From positions 3,405,001-3,469,000 of the forward strand of contig OY727098.1 of NCBI GenBank assembly GCA_963402885.1: a stretch of DNA of 64,000 bases, written 5' to 3'. Made by a program: the position numbers and the translations under genes. The stretch comes from Antedon bifida. Taxonomy: Eukaryota > Echinodermata > Crinoidea > Comatulida > Antedonidae. Positions 1 through 25,601 of this stretch are shown in pieces (position 1 is the first letter of the stretch; each line of letters opens with the position of its first letter). The notes below the pieces were generated by a model. It did not search any database. It saw only the letters and a program-made list of their open reading frames with translations, and had not been told where the DNA came from.

Positions 1-1600
1 AAGAGGGTTGCCCAAAGACTCCAGGGCTGTAGACACTGAGTATTTGAGCAAGCAAATTGTTAAATGACACCCCTAGATGGCCGCAAATGGTACTCTCGCA
101 CGTAAAATTCATGATAAATTTTTTTTCGTTCAATGCGAACGTCACGGGGAAGTCCCCGATGAAGGTACTTTTGGTACGGTAATACATTCTAATAACTGTA
201 CTCAATTAATGTAAATTAATTATAAATTAATAATTTTAAAAAGTTATACAAAAAATATGAAGCTGTTGCTATAAATATATTGAGCGAAAGGTTAAATTGT
301 ATAATTTGGAATTTTAATTCATTTAAAAATGCTAAATAAAGTCAGATGTTAAAACCACAATTTCCAAAAATTCATTTTTATTTATCCACTATAAACTTTA
401 CAAAAGTGTTGTTTTAAACCACACTCCAAATAAAACAAAGAAAATAATGATAGGACATTAAAGAAGCAAACTTTGCTCTGCTACCTGTATAACATGGTTC
501 AAATTTCGGAACGTCTATAAATTACTACGGAAATTCGGCCTAATATTTACGAACGTACGGAAATGAAGATAAATAGGGTACTACACGCATCGGAAATACA
601 AAACTATACGCACAATTATGATTTGGCCTAAAAATTGGCCTTAGATTATGGAAAACCCCCGGCAAAACGCTATAATTATGGACAAATCGATTATTAGCCT
701 TGGCAATATGCCTAATATTTAAAAGGAATGAATATAGGCTATATTTCGTTTGTCGATAAATTTTTGAATTCATGTGTGAATGATTGATCCATTAGAGGTA
801 ATCTGTGATGGCTCTAGTAACACTGCTATGCGTGGGTACTTTGTGACTAACGTAGTATGCTACATACACGAGCCTAGATAGGGAAGATCTGTACTGTCGT
901 TCATTGCGAGAGGAGGGGGAAGTCCGGTAATGTGTCATGAAAAATGTAACAAGTCAGAGATGAAATAAAATCACTAACATTTAGCTGATTGTCGTTGTTT
1001 TAGTCGTCGTCAGAAGTTTATCGACCGACATCTATTTCTCATGTGTAGTAGAGCGTTTCTTTGATTGAATAGTGTTGTTTGTATTATAACAAAAGTTCAT
1101 TTTGGATTTTCAGTAAATTACCAATGGTTTATTCAAAGTCAAACTGTAACTAATCCCTCACTATTCATTCAAAATGTTATTGTTATACTACTATATTGTT
1201 GAAAAATGGATTGCGTGATATGAAAATGGATTGATAGTAAAATGTAATAAAGATACGTTCTTGTCTGGTTATTAGGTATTCATGCTCTGATGAAGCAGAG
1301 GATTATTTTTGTAGCGTTCCATTTAAAATAAATTTTATTACAAAGAAATATTTTGGTTGTGAAGGTCGTTTTAACAATTAGGCTAATATCAAAACATTCA
1401 ACAATGATAAAAAGAAACATAAGTGTGTGAAATGTGAGCACGTACCATTCAGCGGTTTCGGAGGAGATACGTAAAATTACTAGACAAATTTAGTAGCAGC
1501 AATATATATATATCCACCAGTATACAGTAGGCACAGCTATGCCACCGTATACAGTAGCCACCGAGAGTCTGTCCAATCGAATTGGAACAATACAATGAAA
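1..1600. other. Left flank without a recognisable gene
   Basis: No supported coding exon. About 530-720 is a diverged inverted copy of sequence found inside each duplicated unit (about 8530-8680 in A; AGGCATATTGCCGAGGCTAA on the other strand). Confidence 0.6.
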
Positions 1601-1765
1601 GCCCCAGTGGCCTAATGGTTAGAACATCTGCATATCAAGCAGAAGGTTCCGGGTTTGAATCTCAGTTAGGGCTTTCTCTCATTCTCACAGGTTTCGTCAT
1701 TTTTATTGTTTCTAATTAATTAAATTTCATTATATCACCGGGCGGATTAGAATTTATTCTGTGCC

Positions 1766-1803
<38 letters not shown>
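1601..1803 (+). mobile_element. tRNA-Arg-like SINE, full-length head
   Basis: The head starts GCCCCAGTGGCCTAATGG, which matches the start of metazoan tRNA-Arg(CCT). A box A-like region follows, then a box B-like GGGTTTGAATC. The acceptor and T stems are imperfect and there is no intact arginine anticodon loop, so this is not a working tRNA. A body follows (CTCATTCTCACAGGTTTC ... TATCACCGGGCGG), then a TA-rich tail. The same body occurs at 6621, 16563 and 26361. Confidence 0.7.
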
Positions 1804-1804
<1 letters not shown>

Positions 1805-1809
1805 TTAAA

Positions 1810-2300
1810 ATAGGCGTCATATTGGATTTCAACATGGCGGCTGTTTACAACTTTAATAACAATATATTTGGAATCCTCAGTCTCACAAACATAGACATCG
1901 TTTTTAACTTTCTATGTTACTTATAAGTCAAGTTATAAGCCAAAATACGTGTTAAATGGCGGCCATCTTGGATTTCAACATGGCGGCTGAAATAGAATAT
2001 TTACAACTTTTTAGTAACAATATATTTAGAATCCTCAGTATCACAAACATAGGTAAAGACATCATTTTTAACCTACTATGTTACTTAAAAGTCAAGTTAA
2101 TAAGGCAAAATATGTTTAAAATGGCGGCCATCTTGGATTTCAAACATGGCGGCTGAAATAGAATATTTACAACTTTAATAACAGTATATTTGGAATCTTC
2201 ATATCACAAACATAGGTATAGAAACCATTTTTAACTTGCTACGTCACTTAGAAGTCAAGTTATAAGCCAAAATAAGTCTGAAATGGCGGCCATTTTGTTT
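1810..2300. repeat. Minisatellite with about 160-bp unit containing ATGGCGGCC
   Basis: Three to four diverged units. Each carries ATGGCGGCCATCTTGGATTT, then AATAGAATATTTACAAC, then a TATCACAAACATAGG stretch. Motif starts lie near 1813, 1956, 2120 and 2283. Confidence 0.85.
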
Positions 2301-2674
2301 TTCACATTTTAAGGGTGAAGATCTAAAAATTGAGCCTAGTAAACAGCAGATTTGAATTCAGCACCCCGAAATTACCCTAAAACACATGTTTTTTTGCTTT
2401 TAACACGAAATGCCTACAGCATTTCATTTTTCTCAAATCTGGACTAGTCTATATAGCAACATCTAGACACTTTTTATTTAAATAAAATTGTAACATAGTC
2501 ATAATAATAATAATTTACCAATTTGGCCTTTTATTAGTTTTCCAGATCCAGATAACATTGCATGGGCCTAGTTGAAGAATCTGATTCCCTCAATCAGCGC
2601 CATGTTACGCCACCAATGTTTTCATGGATTAGGGCCCTATACTTTTTTCAAACGTTCTTGGCTCCACAAACCTT

Positions 2675-9423
<6,749 letters not shown>

Positions 9424-11178
9424 CGTTATTGATACTGGAATTTAACTAAATAGAAAGAAAGAAGAATAATAATGATAAAAAAAATATCAACTCTTTTATT
9501 TTTCAGAAATAAAAAAATGGAAATTAAAAATGGAAATATAACTCAATATATCGACTTTTAACATTAAAACAACATTTTTTCTAAAGATCTAGGTCTATCA
9601 AAGGACAGTACGGTCCTTTTATTAGGACATAATATTTATTTAATTTTTCTATTTAAAATCTCAAAAAGAGTGATGTTGTTACTGTTCTTATTTATCATGA
9701 CGTCATTTGATTTCATCAAATTCATTTTGTTTTATGCAACAAAAAAGGTATGTTTATCCAGGAAAGAGTGAAATTTCTCTCTTCCCTGGGTTTATCTATA
9801 ATTTATTGTTGATTATTATCGGCCTAGTGTAATTAGGCTTTAATAGTAGACTACCATACGGTACGGATCAATAATTATTTCTTAGACAATAGTCATCTTT
9901 GAAGATTTTGTTTTGAAAATTAATTATTCATGTGTATTAATGTATTAATCGTATTAAGCAAATAGTAATCACCGCTTATAGAGAAGAGTGAAATTATTAA
10001 TTTTACTCTTCCCTGATATACCATTGTTTTGTGCTGTGTTGTAGGTCTAGAATTGTAACAAGTCCATATACATAATGGCTACAGTCGCGTGCTCAAGTTA
10101 GTGTTTACCGACCAACCGACCGACCGACATAGTAAGCTGTAGAGTCGCGCTTGAAATTAAATGCAAGTAAAGTGTCATGCCAAAACCTTTCAGAATACAA
10201 CTACTGTACCAACAATTCCACGACAAATTAAAAACAAATCTTAGAAGAAAAACTTTATGACCCTTTTAGATAAGTAACCATTCGAGTGGTGATTTGTGGT
10301 AGGATATTATACTCAGTATCACAGTCTTTCCTGATTTACCTGATTTGAACAACTTCGAATCTTCCAGAGAATTTGTGTTAAGGATCATTCTGTGAAATGT
10401 GCAAAAGGTCACACTTGAACCATGGAGAAATTTACAGTATACCTCCATGGTTGAACTGATTTAAATTTAAACATGGTGTTCATGAAGAATACTTTATGTA
10501 ATCATCTAGTGTGACCGATTCTTTTTTAAATTGTAATATTATAACAATAGCATGCCTAACAAAGTTAGTTTCAGTTCCGTTTTAATGAACGGTTAAATAC
10601 ACTGAAAAACTAATTCCTTTGACATTGAATTTTTGTCTGATTATAGTGCCTTAGCGTACACGTCAGATTACTCAACCAATAATTATTGTTAACAAGTCTT
10701 CACAATAATGACCTTAAATTAACGCTAGCAAAATTGAATATAAAAATGTTCGCATAAATGTAGATATTTTATATATAAATGTTCGCATTGTAGAATACTG
10801 TAGTTATAGGTGTCAAGTCAAGCAAATACACCATTTAAAACTTTCCATTTGATTTCGAATGTTTCCAAAAACCAAAGAAAATAATGTTGTCTCTGAAATT
10901 GGAAGTTAGCCTTACACTTGTTGATATGTTTTAATCCTAACCAAAATGTCGAAACTGGCTTACTTATTTACACAAATATGTTCCACCGTTCAATCTGTTT
11001 ACAATTGGGAAGTTTATTTTCCTCTTTCCCAATTAACTTCAGGAATTTTTTTTGTGATTTTGTGTAATTTAGAAATATTCCTCCCAATTGATATAGGCCT
11101 AGCTGTCTTTCTATTTCCTCCCATTAACAAGGCTTGACAAAATGTATACATATATATCGTATAGCTCTGCTAACTTTT

Positions 11179-11625
11179 CTGGCTGTTTACTTTATCGTTT
11201 TGATTTAGCTTTTCGCTTTTTTTTTTTGTATCTCCATTGAGATCCAGCCACTGATACCCACAGCATTGTCATTTTTTTCAGTAATTTGCCTTTGGATTTA
11301 TATATCGTATTCAATATAGAAATATAGATAATGTTACTTACTGTACTGTTAAATATCCGTTTACACTTCTCGCAGACTTACAGATGATATGCGTATCCTG
11401 GGTGAAAACAGAAATGCTTTCGGTAGATCAAGACGCATGCGCACAAATGTATTGTGTATGTGAAAGGAACCGTGCCATCGCCAAGCTATCATGGGGCTAT
11501 CATAAATTTTATAAAAATCCAAAGGCAAATTACTGAAAAATGACAATGCTGTGGGTATCAGTGGCTGGATCTCAATGGAGATACAAAAAAAAAGCTAAAT
11601 CAAAACGATAAAGTAAAACAGCCAG
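11179..11625. mobile_element. Foldback/MITE-like element with 110-120 bp inverted arms (unit A)
   Basis: Left arm 11179-11300 (CTGGCTGTTTACTTTATCG ...) is closely repeated in inverse orientation at 11515-11625, around a unique 210-bp centre. No coding capacity was seen. Copies lie at 20945-21392 and 32491-32891, and a related solo arm at 46095-46222. Confidence 0.75.
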
Positions 11626-14202
11626 TAAATATATATATTATGCTTGATATTTGGAAATTTAAAGACAACTGGCTCATTCTCATGACATAAGGATAGTTTG
11701 GGCCTTTATATTAATAATGCTTCAGTCTGTCATGGCCTGCATGATGCCGTCGCCAAGATTGGCAAAACTCTATAAAACAGTGAAACACTTACGGAATACT
11801 TAATATTAGGGCCTACTCTCATTGTACTTATTTTATTTGTGTATTTTCATTTGATTCTCTATGCTACAGTTAACCCAAACTGAGATACCATAGTCCATGC
11901 ATGGTTGTATTATGGTTAGATATACTTTTATATTGGTGACTTAACAAAAGCTTATCTTATTAAAATCTCGAGTTTGTGTATAATCTTCAATGGAAATATT
12001 AAATAGCAACCCCTCTAATTCTCTCATTGTACTTATTCAGATCTGACATTAACAATGGTCATAAATGTTTGGCTGGAGGTGGTTTTAACAAAGGTAGTTT
12101 ATAGAAATCAATGTGCAAAGCAAACCCCACTACTATGTAACGAGAAGCACGTGAGACAAGACAATAAATTGTCGGCTGTTTAAAAATGTGGTTTGTGGCG
12201 TAAACGGGTATGCTCCGTTTTGAGTAGGGCCTACTCTCATCTATAGACTGGGTTCGAACCTCCACGGATATATATATATTTTTGTTATTATTATGACGAA
12301 ATCGACAACGCCTAAAGGTGAAATCGACAGCAGAGTTTCAGTTATTTTACAAAACGTTATTTGAAATACAACATCGATTTTGTTTTCATATTTTATTTCA
12401 TTCATATTTTCTATAGAAAAGTGTGAACTATAATACGAAAAAAAAGACGCACGTATCGCGCGGGTTGTGCCAAAACATGTGAAGTGGACTGTTACTTGTC
12501 GTTAGCTGAAGGGTATTGTCGGTATTTGCTGTCAGGAGAATAAATGCAACAGCGCCACCAATATGCAGTTGACGTCTCAATTTCTAATTGTTGTATTTAC
12601 TTGTTCTTCTTGATATGATTATATACGTTACTTGTTCGAGTATGGTTTTAACCTCAAACCTACGTTTATTCATAAATTATCCTATACTATAAAGTATTAT
12701 AATATTAGACATTTTTTTAGTACATCTGAACGTAAATCACTTTATTATTCGAGAACTACTTGTCCAAAAAGCTTCTTGTACAAGATTTAAAATTTGTGAT
12801 TTGTAATTTTAAATCATAAATTGATTTAATTTACAGGTTTTTTTTATAGGAGTAGTTTTAAAAAAACCTATTTCAAAATCACCCGTTTGTTTTTGGCGTT
12901 GCTGTTCTATTGTTAGTCAACATAATCTATGGTTAGTTAAAAGGGTTACATATTACACCAAATTCGCATACACATGCTTGTAGTGAAATTAGTCTAAATC
13001 ACACACAGCAATAAGACACACACAAATATTTTCTCGGAGAAATCTTATGTAGGAGAATTTTGCAGTAGGCGGAGGTATGCACTCTCGGAGTGGCTTTCTA
13101 GTTTAAAAATAAAACAAACAAAAATGACTAAAAGAAATCGCATAATTTATTTTAGTATTCAGTAGATTCAATAATTTTGTACAGAAACCTGATGTAATGT
13201 TAAACATGTTAAATAAAAATGTTCCCTTCACAATTATCGATTTTATAAACAATAAGGCTTTAATATTCAATATTTCAAACCATAGCAGTTTCCTGTTTGA
13301 GATGGAAGCAAAAAAAAGTAACAACGGTACTTACATGAAAGTTGAGGGCAGCATACTGACATTAATTTGGGACGAGAACTGAATTGAAATGACTCAACCA
13401 AAAGTCGAGAGCAGTATAATGCTATGTGAAGAAGGAGTAGGCCGTATACCAATGTGACTTATTATCTATAATATTGCACAAACCTAAGTCATTTTGTTTA
13501 AACTAGTTAAAAATATAGCTAATGTTATTAAGCCAATTATGCTAAAAAATATAACTAACAAGAACTGAAAAAAAAACCATAACTAACATTGTGCAAGAAC
13601 TGAACAAAAAACAGACATTGTGTGTAAAAAGGCCTATCACCAGAAATTGTGAGAAATGCTTATACATAAACGTAACTTGATTGTAAATCAAGTAAAATTG
13701 AGTTAAAATCAAATAAAATCTAGGTGCGATATCAAAGTATAATAGTTTAAAATTAAATTAAAAAACGTACTGTGAAAAAAAACCAAATAAAGTTATTGTA
13801 TTGTGAGCCGCACAATGCAACGATAAGATTTTAAAGGATATTTTGAAATTCTAAAACTCCTTGGTATGAATAATTTAATTCAATCAATTAAATAAGTAAT
13901 CATTTTATCATTTTTTAAATTAAAAAAATAATGTTTTTAATCAATAATTTCTTCAGAATACCTTCTACTATTATAGGTATAGCAACATCTAGACACTTTT
14001 TATTTAAATAAAATTGTAACATAGTCATAATAATAATAATTTACCAATTTGGCCTTTTAGTAGTTTTCCAGATCCAGATAACATTGCATGGGCCTAGTTG
14101 AAGAATCTGATTCCACCAATCAGCGCCATTTTACGCCACCAATGTTTTTCATGGATTAGGGCCCTATACTTTTTTTCAAACGTTCTTGGCTCCACAAACC
14201 TT

Positions 14203-19090
<4,888 letters not shown>

Positions 19091-20944
19091 CGTTATTGAT
19101 ACTGGAATTTAACTAAATAGAAAAAAAGAAGAATAATAATGATGATTCAGAAATAAAAAAATGGAAATTAAAAATGGAAATATAACTCAATATATCGACT
19201 TTTAACATTAAAACAACATTTTTTCTAAAGATCTAGGTCTATCAAAGGACAGTACGGTACTTTTATTAAGGACATAATATTTATTTAATTTTTCTATTTA
19301 AAATCTCAAAAAGAGTGATGTTGTTACTGTTCTTATTTATCATGACGTCATTTGATTTCATCAAATTCATTTTGTTTTATGCAACAAAAAAGGTATGTTT
19401 ATCCAGGAAAGAGCGAAATTTCTCTCTTCCCTGGGTTTATCTATAATGTATTGTTGATTATTATCGGCCTAGTGTAATTAGGCTTTAATAGTAGACTACC
19501 ATACGGTACGGATCAATAATTATTTCTTAGACAATAGTCATCTTTGAACATGTAGATTTTGTTTTGAAAATTAATTATTCATGTGTATTAATGTATTAAT
19601 CGTATTAAGCAAATAGTAATCACCGCTTATAGAGAAGAGTGAAATTATTAATTTTACTCTTCCCTGATATACCATTGTTTTGTGCTGTGTTGTAGGTCTA
19701 GAATTGTAACAAGTCCATATACATAATGGCTACAGTCGCGTGCTCAAGTTAGTGTTTACCGACCAACCGACCGACCGACATAGTAAGCTGTAGAGTCGCG
19801 CTTGAAATTAAATGCAAGTAAAGTGTCATGCCAAAACCTTTCAGAATACAACTACTGTACCAACAATTCCACGACAAATTAAAAACAAATCTTAGAAGAA
19901 AAACTTTATGACCCTTTTAGATAAGTAACCATTCGAGTGGTGATTTGTGGTAGGATATTATACTCAGTATCACAGTCTTTCCTGATTTACCTGATTTGAA
20001 CAACTTCGAATCTTCCAGAGAATTTGTGTTAAGGATCATTCTGTGAAATGTGCAAAAGGTCACACTTGAACCATGGAGAAATTTACAGTATACCTCCATG
20101 GTTGAACTGATTTAAATTTAAACATGGTGTTCATGAAGAATACTTTATGTAATCATCTAGTGTGACCGATTCTTTTTCAAATTGTAATATTATAACAATA
20201 GCATGCCTAACAAAGTTAGTTTCAGTTCCGTTTTAATGAACGGTTAAAAACACTGAAAAACTAATTCCTTTGACATTGAATTTTTGTCTGATTATAGTGC
20301 CTTAGCGTACACGTCAGATTACTCAACCAATAATTATTGTTAACAAGTCTTCACAATAATGACCTTAAATTAACGCTAGCAAAATTGAATATAAAAATGT
20401 TCGCATAAATGTAGATATTTTATATATAAATGTTCGCATTGTAGAATACTGTAGTTATAGGTGTCAAGTCAAGCAAATACACCATTTAAAACTTTCCATT
20501 TGATTTCGAATGTTTCCACCAAAGTTGCATTTTTTTTAATAAATAACTTTCTATATTAGATTTTGATTTAATACAATTAATTAGGTCTTTCGTAGTATTC
20601 TTTAACTCTACGTCGATGTATTGCTTAAAGTAAAATGTGATTTAAAGCACTATAAAACGGATCAAAACCAAAGAAAATAATGTTGTCTCTGAAATTGGAA
20701 GTTAGCCTTACACTTGTTGATATGTTTTAATCCTAACCAAAATGTCGAAACTGGCTTACTTATTTACACAAATATGTTTTATTTTCCTCTTTCCCAATTA
20801 ACTTCAGGATTTTTTTTTTGTGATTTTGTGTAATTTAGAAATATTCCTCCCAATTGATATAGGCCTAGCTGTCTTTCTATTTCCTCCCATTAACAAGGCT
20901 TGACAAAATGTATACATATATATCGTATAGCTCTGCTAACTTTT

Positions 20945-21392
20945 CTGGCTGTTTACTTTATCGTTTTGATTTAGCTTTTCGCTTTTTTTTTTTGTATCTC
21001 CATTGAGATCCAGCCACTGATACCCACAGCATTGTCATTTTTTTCAGTAATTTGCCTTTGGATTTATATATCGTATTCAATATAGAAATATAGATAATGT
21101 TACTTACTGTACTGTTAAATATCCGTTTACACTTCTCGCAGACTTACAGATGATATGCGTATCCTGGGTGAAAACAGAAATGCTTTCGGTAGATCAAGAC
21201 GCATGCGCACAAATGTATTGTGTATGTGAAAGGAACCGTGCCATCGCCAAGCTATCATGGGGCTATCATAAATTTTATAAAAATCCAAAGGCAAATTACT
21301 GAAAAAATGACAATGCTGTGGGTATCAGTGGCTGGATCTCAATGGAGATACAAAAAAAAAGCTAAATCAAAACGATAAAGTAAAACAGCCAG
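20945..21392. mobile_element. Foldback/MITE-like element (unit B)
   Basis: Same element as 11179-11625, duplicated with the unit. Confidence 0.75.
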
Positions 21393-24300
21393 TAAATATA
21401 TATATTATGCTTGATATTTGGAAATTTAAAGACAACTGGCTCATTCTCATGACATAAGGATAGTTTGGGCCTTTATATTAATAATGCTTCAGTCTGTCAT
21501 GGCCTGCATGATGCCGTCGCCAAGATTGGCAAAACTCTATAAAACAGTGAAACACTTACGGAATACTTAATATTAGGGCCTACTCTCATTGTACTTATTT
21601 TATTTGTGTATTTTCATTTGATTCTCTATGCTACAGTTAACCCAAACTGAGATACCATAGTCCATGCATGGTTGTATTATGGTTAGATATACTTTTATAT
21701 TGGTGACTTAACAAAAGCTTATCTTATTAAAATCTCGAGTTTGTGTATAATCTTCAATGGAAATATTAAATAGCAACCCCTCTAATTCTCTCATTGTACT
21801 TATTCAGATCTGACATTAACAATGGTCATAAATGTTTGGCTGGAGGTGGTTTTAACAAAGGTAGTTTATAGAAATCAATGTGCAAAGCAAACCCCACTAC
21901 TATGTAACGAGAAGCACGTGAGACAAGACAATAAATTGTCGGCTGTTTAAAAATGTGGTTTGTGGCGTAAACGGGTATGCTCCGTTTTGAGTAGGGCCTA
22001 CTCTCATCTATAGACTGGGTTCGAACCTCCACGGATATATATATATTTTTGTTATTATTATGACGAAATCGACAACGCCTAAAGGTGAAATCGACAGCAG
22101 AGTTTCAGTTATTTTACAAAACGTTATTTGAAATACAACATCGATTTTGTTTTCATATTTTATTTCATTCATATTTTCTATAGAAAAGTGTGAACTATAA
22201 TACGAAAAAAAAGACGCACGTATCGCGTGGTTGTGCCAAAACATGTGAAGTGGACTGTTACTTGTCGTTAGCTGAAGGGTATTGTCGGTATTTGCTGTCA
22301 GGAGAATAAATGCAACAGCGCCACCAATATGCAGTTGACGTCTCAATTTCTAAATGATTATATACGTTACTTGTTCGAGTATGGTTTTAACCTCAAACCT
22401 ACGTTTATTCATAAATTATCCTATACTATAAAGTATTATAATATTAGACATTTTTTTTGTACATCTGAACGTAAATCACTTTATTATTCGAGAACTACTT
22501 GTCCAAAAAGCTTCTTGTACAAGATTTAAAATTTGTGATTTGTAATTTTAAATCATAAATTGATTTAATTTACAGGTTTTTTTATAGGAGTAGTTTTAAA
22601 AAAACCTATTTCAAAATCACCCGTTTGTTTTTGGCGTTGCTGTTCTATTGTTAGTCAACATAATCTATGGTTAGTTAAAAGGGTTACATATTACACCAAA
22701 TTCGCATACACATGCTTGTAGTGAAATTAGTCTAAATCACACACAGCAATAAGACACACACAAATATTTTCTCGGAGAAATCTTATGTAGGAGAATTTTG
22801 CAGTAGGCGGAGGTATGCACTCTCGGAGTGGCTTTCTAGTTTAAAAATAAAACAAACAAAAATGACTAAAAGAAATCGCATAATTTATTTTAGTATTCAG
22901 TAGATTCAATAATTTTGTACAGAAACCTGATGTAATGTTAAACATGTTAAATAAAAATGTTCCCTTCACAATTATCGATTTTATAAACAATAAGGCTTTA
23001 ATATTCAATATTTCAAACCATAGCAGTTTCCTGTTTGAGATGGAAGCAAAAAAAAGTAACAACGGTACTTACATGAAAGTTGAGGGCAGCATACTGACAT
23101 TAATTTGGGACGAGAACTGAATTGAAATGACTCAACCAAAAGTCGAGAGCAGTATAATGCTATGTGAAGAAGGAGTAGGCCGTATACCAATGTGACTTAT
23201 TATCTATAATATTGCACAAACCTAAGTCATTTTGTTTAAACTAGTTAAAAATATAGCTAATGTTATTAAGCCAATTATGCTAAAAAATATAACTAACAAG
23301 AACTGAAAAAAAACCATAACTAACATTGTGCAAGAACTGAACAAAAAACAGACATTGTGTGTAAAAAGGCCTATCACCAGAAATTGTGAGAAATGCTTAT
23401 ACATAAACGTAACTTGATTGTAAATCAAGTAAAATTGAGTTAAAATCAAATAAAATCTAGGTGCGATATCAAAGTATAATAGTTTAAAATTAAATTAAAA
23501 AACGTACTGTGAAAAAAAACCAAATAAAGTTATTGTATTGTGAGCCGCACAATGCAACGATAAGATTTTAAAGGATATTTTGAAATTCTAAAACTCCTTG
23601 GTATGAATAATTTAATTCAATCAATTAAATAAGTAATCATTTTATCATTTTTTAAATTAAAAAAATAATGTTTTTAATCAATAATTTCTTCAGAATACCT
23701 TCTACTATTATAGGTATAGCAACATCTAGACACTTTTTATTTAAATAAAATTGTAACATAGTCATAATAATAATAATTTACCAATTTGGCCTTTTAGTAG
23801 TTTTCCAGATCCAGATAACATTGCATGGGCCTAGTTGAAGAATCTGATTCCACCAATCAGCGCCATTTTACGCCACCAATGTTTTTCATGGATTAGGGCC
23901 CTATACTTTTTTTCAAACGTTCTTGGCTCCACAAACCTTTCATACACATGCATCGAAATTCATTTTTAGGACTCCTTTACGATGCAAATCAGAAAGTATT
24001 TGAAATTCCTCTCCAAAATGATGTGTTTTTCTTGTCATTTTCATTATTTCAAAATAATGATATGGTAGGCTGCGATTATGATAATCATTATAGAATGGCC
24101 AAAATCCATACAAATTGACGTTATCACACATTGATAATGCTGCATTAACTACGAAAAAACCTACAAAAATAAACATAAACAATTCATGGTATACATTGTT
24201 ATAATCGTACAAAATAAGTATAATATTTGAAATTGGCAAACTGAGGTTAATATGTGGCTACTTAAACATAATCAGGATGTTTGGAAAAAATTTAGAAATT

Positions 24301-25363
24301 CCGTAAGTTGGGACACTTGTTATCGACCATGAAAATGCGTATTCATTTAATCATTCATATAACCATAGACCTGAAACAATAACTCAACAAAACAAAATAC
24401 AGAAAATAAATTAAGCGCTCAAAAACTGAGGAAAATACTACGACAGAGGACGTGCTAATGACACAATATTGAAGATAACGAGTTTTAAAAAAAGTTTGTG
24501 TGCCAGTATATCGAATTCTGATAATCACTATGAGGCATAGTCTGTTGAATAGCTATTTGCAAGAAAGAAAAAAAAGTCTAGATAAACATACAAAGCAAGT
24601 AAACATACTTGGCAAATACTTGGCAAGTAAGGTCTATAGACCTATTTTGCCAAATAAATAACAAGAAAACACTAACCTGAACTTAAAACCGACGTCATAT
24701 TAAACCGACGTCATATTCCAGAACTTAGCAACTGCAAGATAGTTATCTGGTCGCATAAAGAGTGAACGATCGGCTAACGTGGCATTTTTGGAGAGGAGAT
24801 TCGCAGCACCGAAACATAGCTTTGTACTACCACCTTCATGAAAGCCAGGAAACAAAAAGTAAGCCCGGTCGTATTGCATTAAATAGTCCATAAATTTATA
24901 TCCGTTTTCCGTCGTACCATTTACATCTGAAATCTGCCTAAATCTTTAAACCAAAATGAAAATTTGTGAGTTGCATTTTCACCCAATTCCCAGTCCTGTA
25001 TCTCCATATCCTACTATTTATTTAGATACAGCATCTCATTTATATCACATTCAGTGCCTGTATGATGTAAGGTTTAGGGTTAGGTTACTCCTAAACAACA
25101 CCTGTGATGTTGTATTAACAAATATTCCTATGATGGTTCGGAAATAGATACAGTACCGAGAACAAACTAAATTGTAAAATATTATAGGTTTACAGTAGTC
25201 TAGGGTGATTGTAACATACCGTTTTCTAATGAGTGACCCATTCACTGTGGTAAGATTGGTCTTTCTCCCAGCATCATTCGTGAATGGTTTGATTGGTGGT
25301 GCATTAAATCTAATAATTCAAACAATATTTAGTAAATTTTTGTCCTTCTAATCTACTAAGAAT

Positions 25364-25601
<238 letters not shown>

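Noticed and set aside
1601-1674. Possible functional tRNA
   Set aside because: Stem mismatches, wrong anticodon loop for its apparent parent, and a SINE body follows.
10266-10448. 60-aa minus-strand frame, repeated at 19917-20099
   Set aside because: Repeated only because the unit is duplicated; broken and partly inverted in unit C; no family resemblance.
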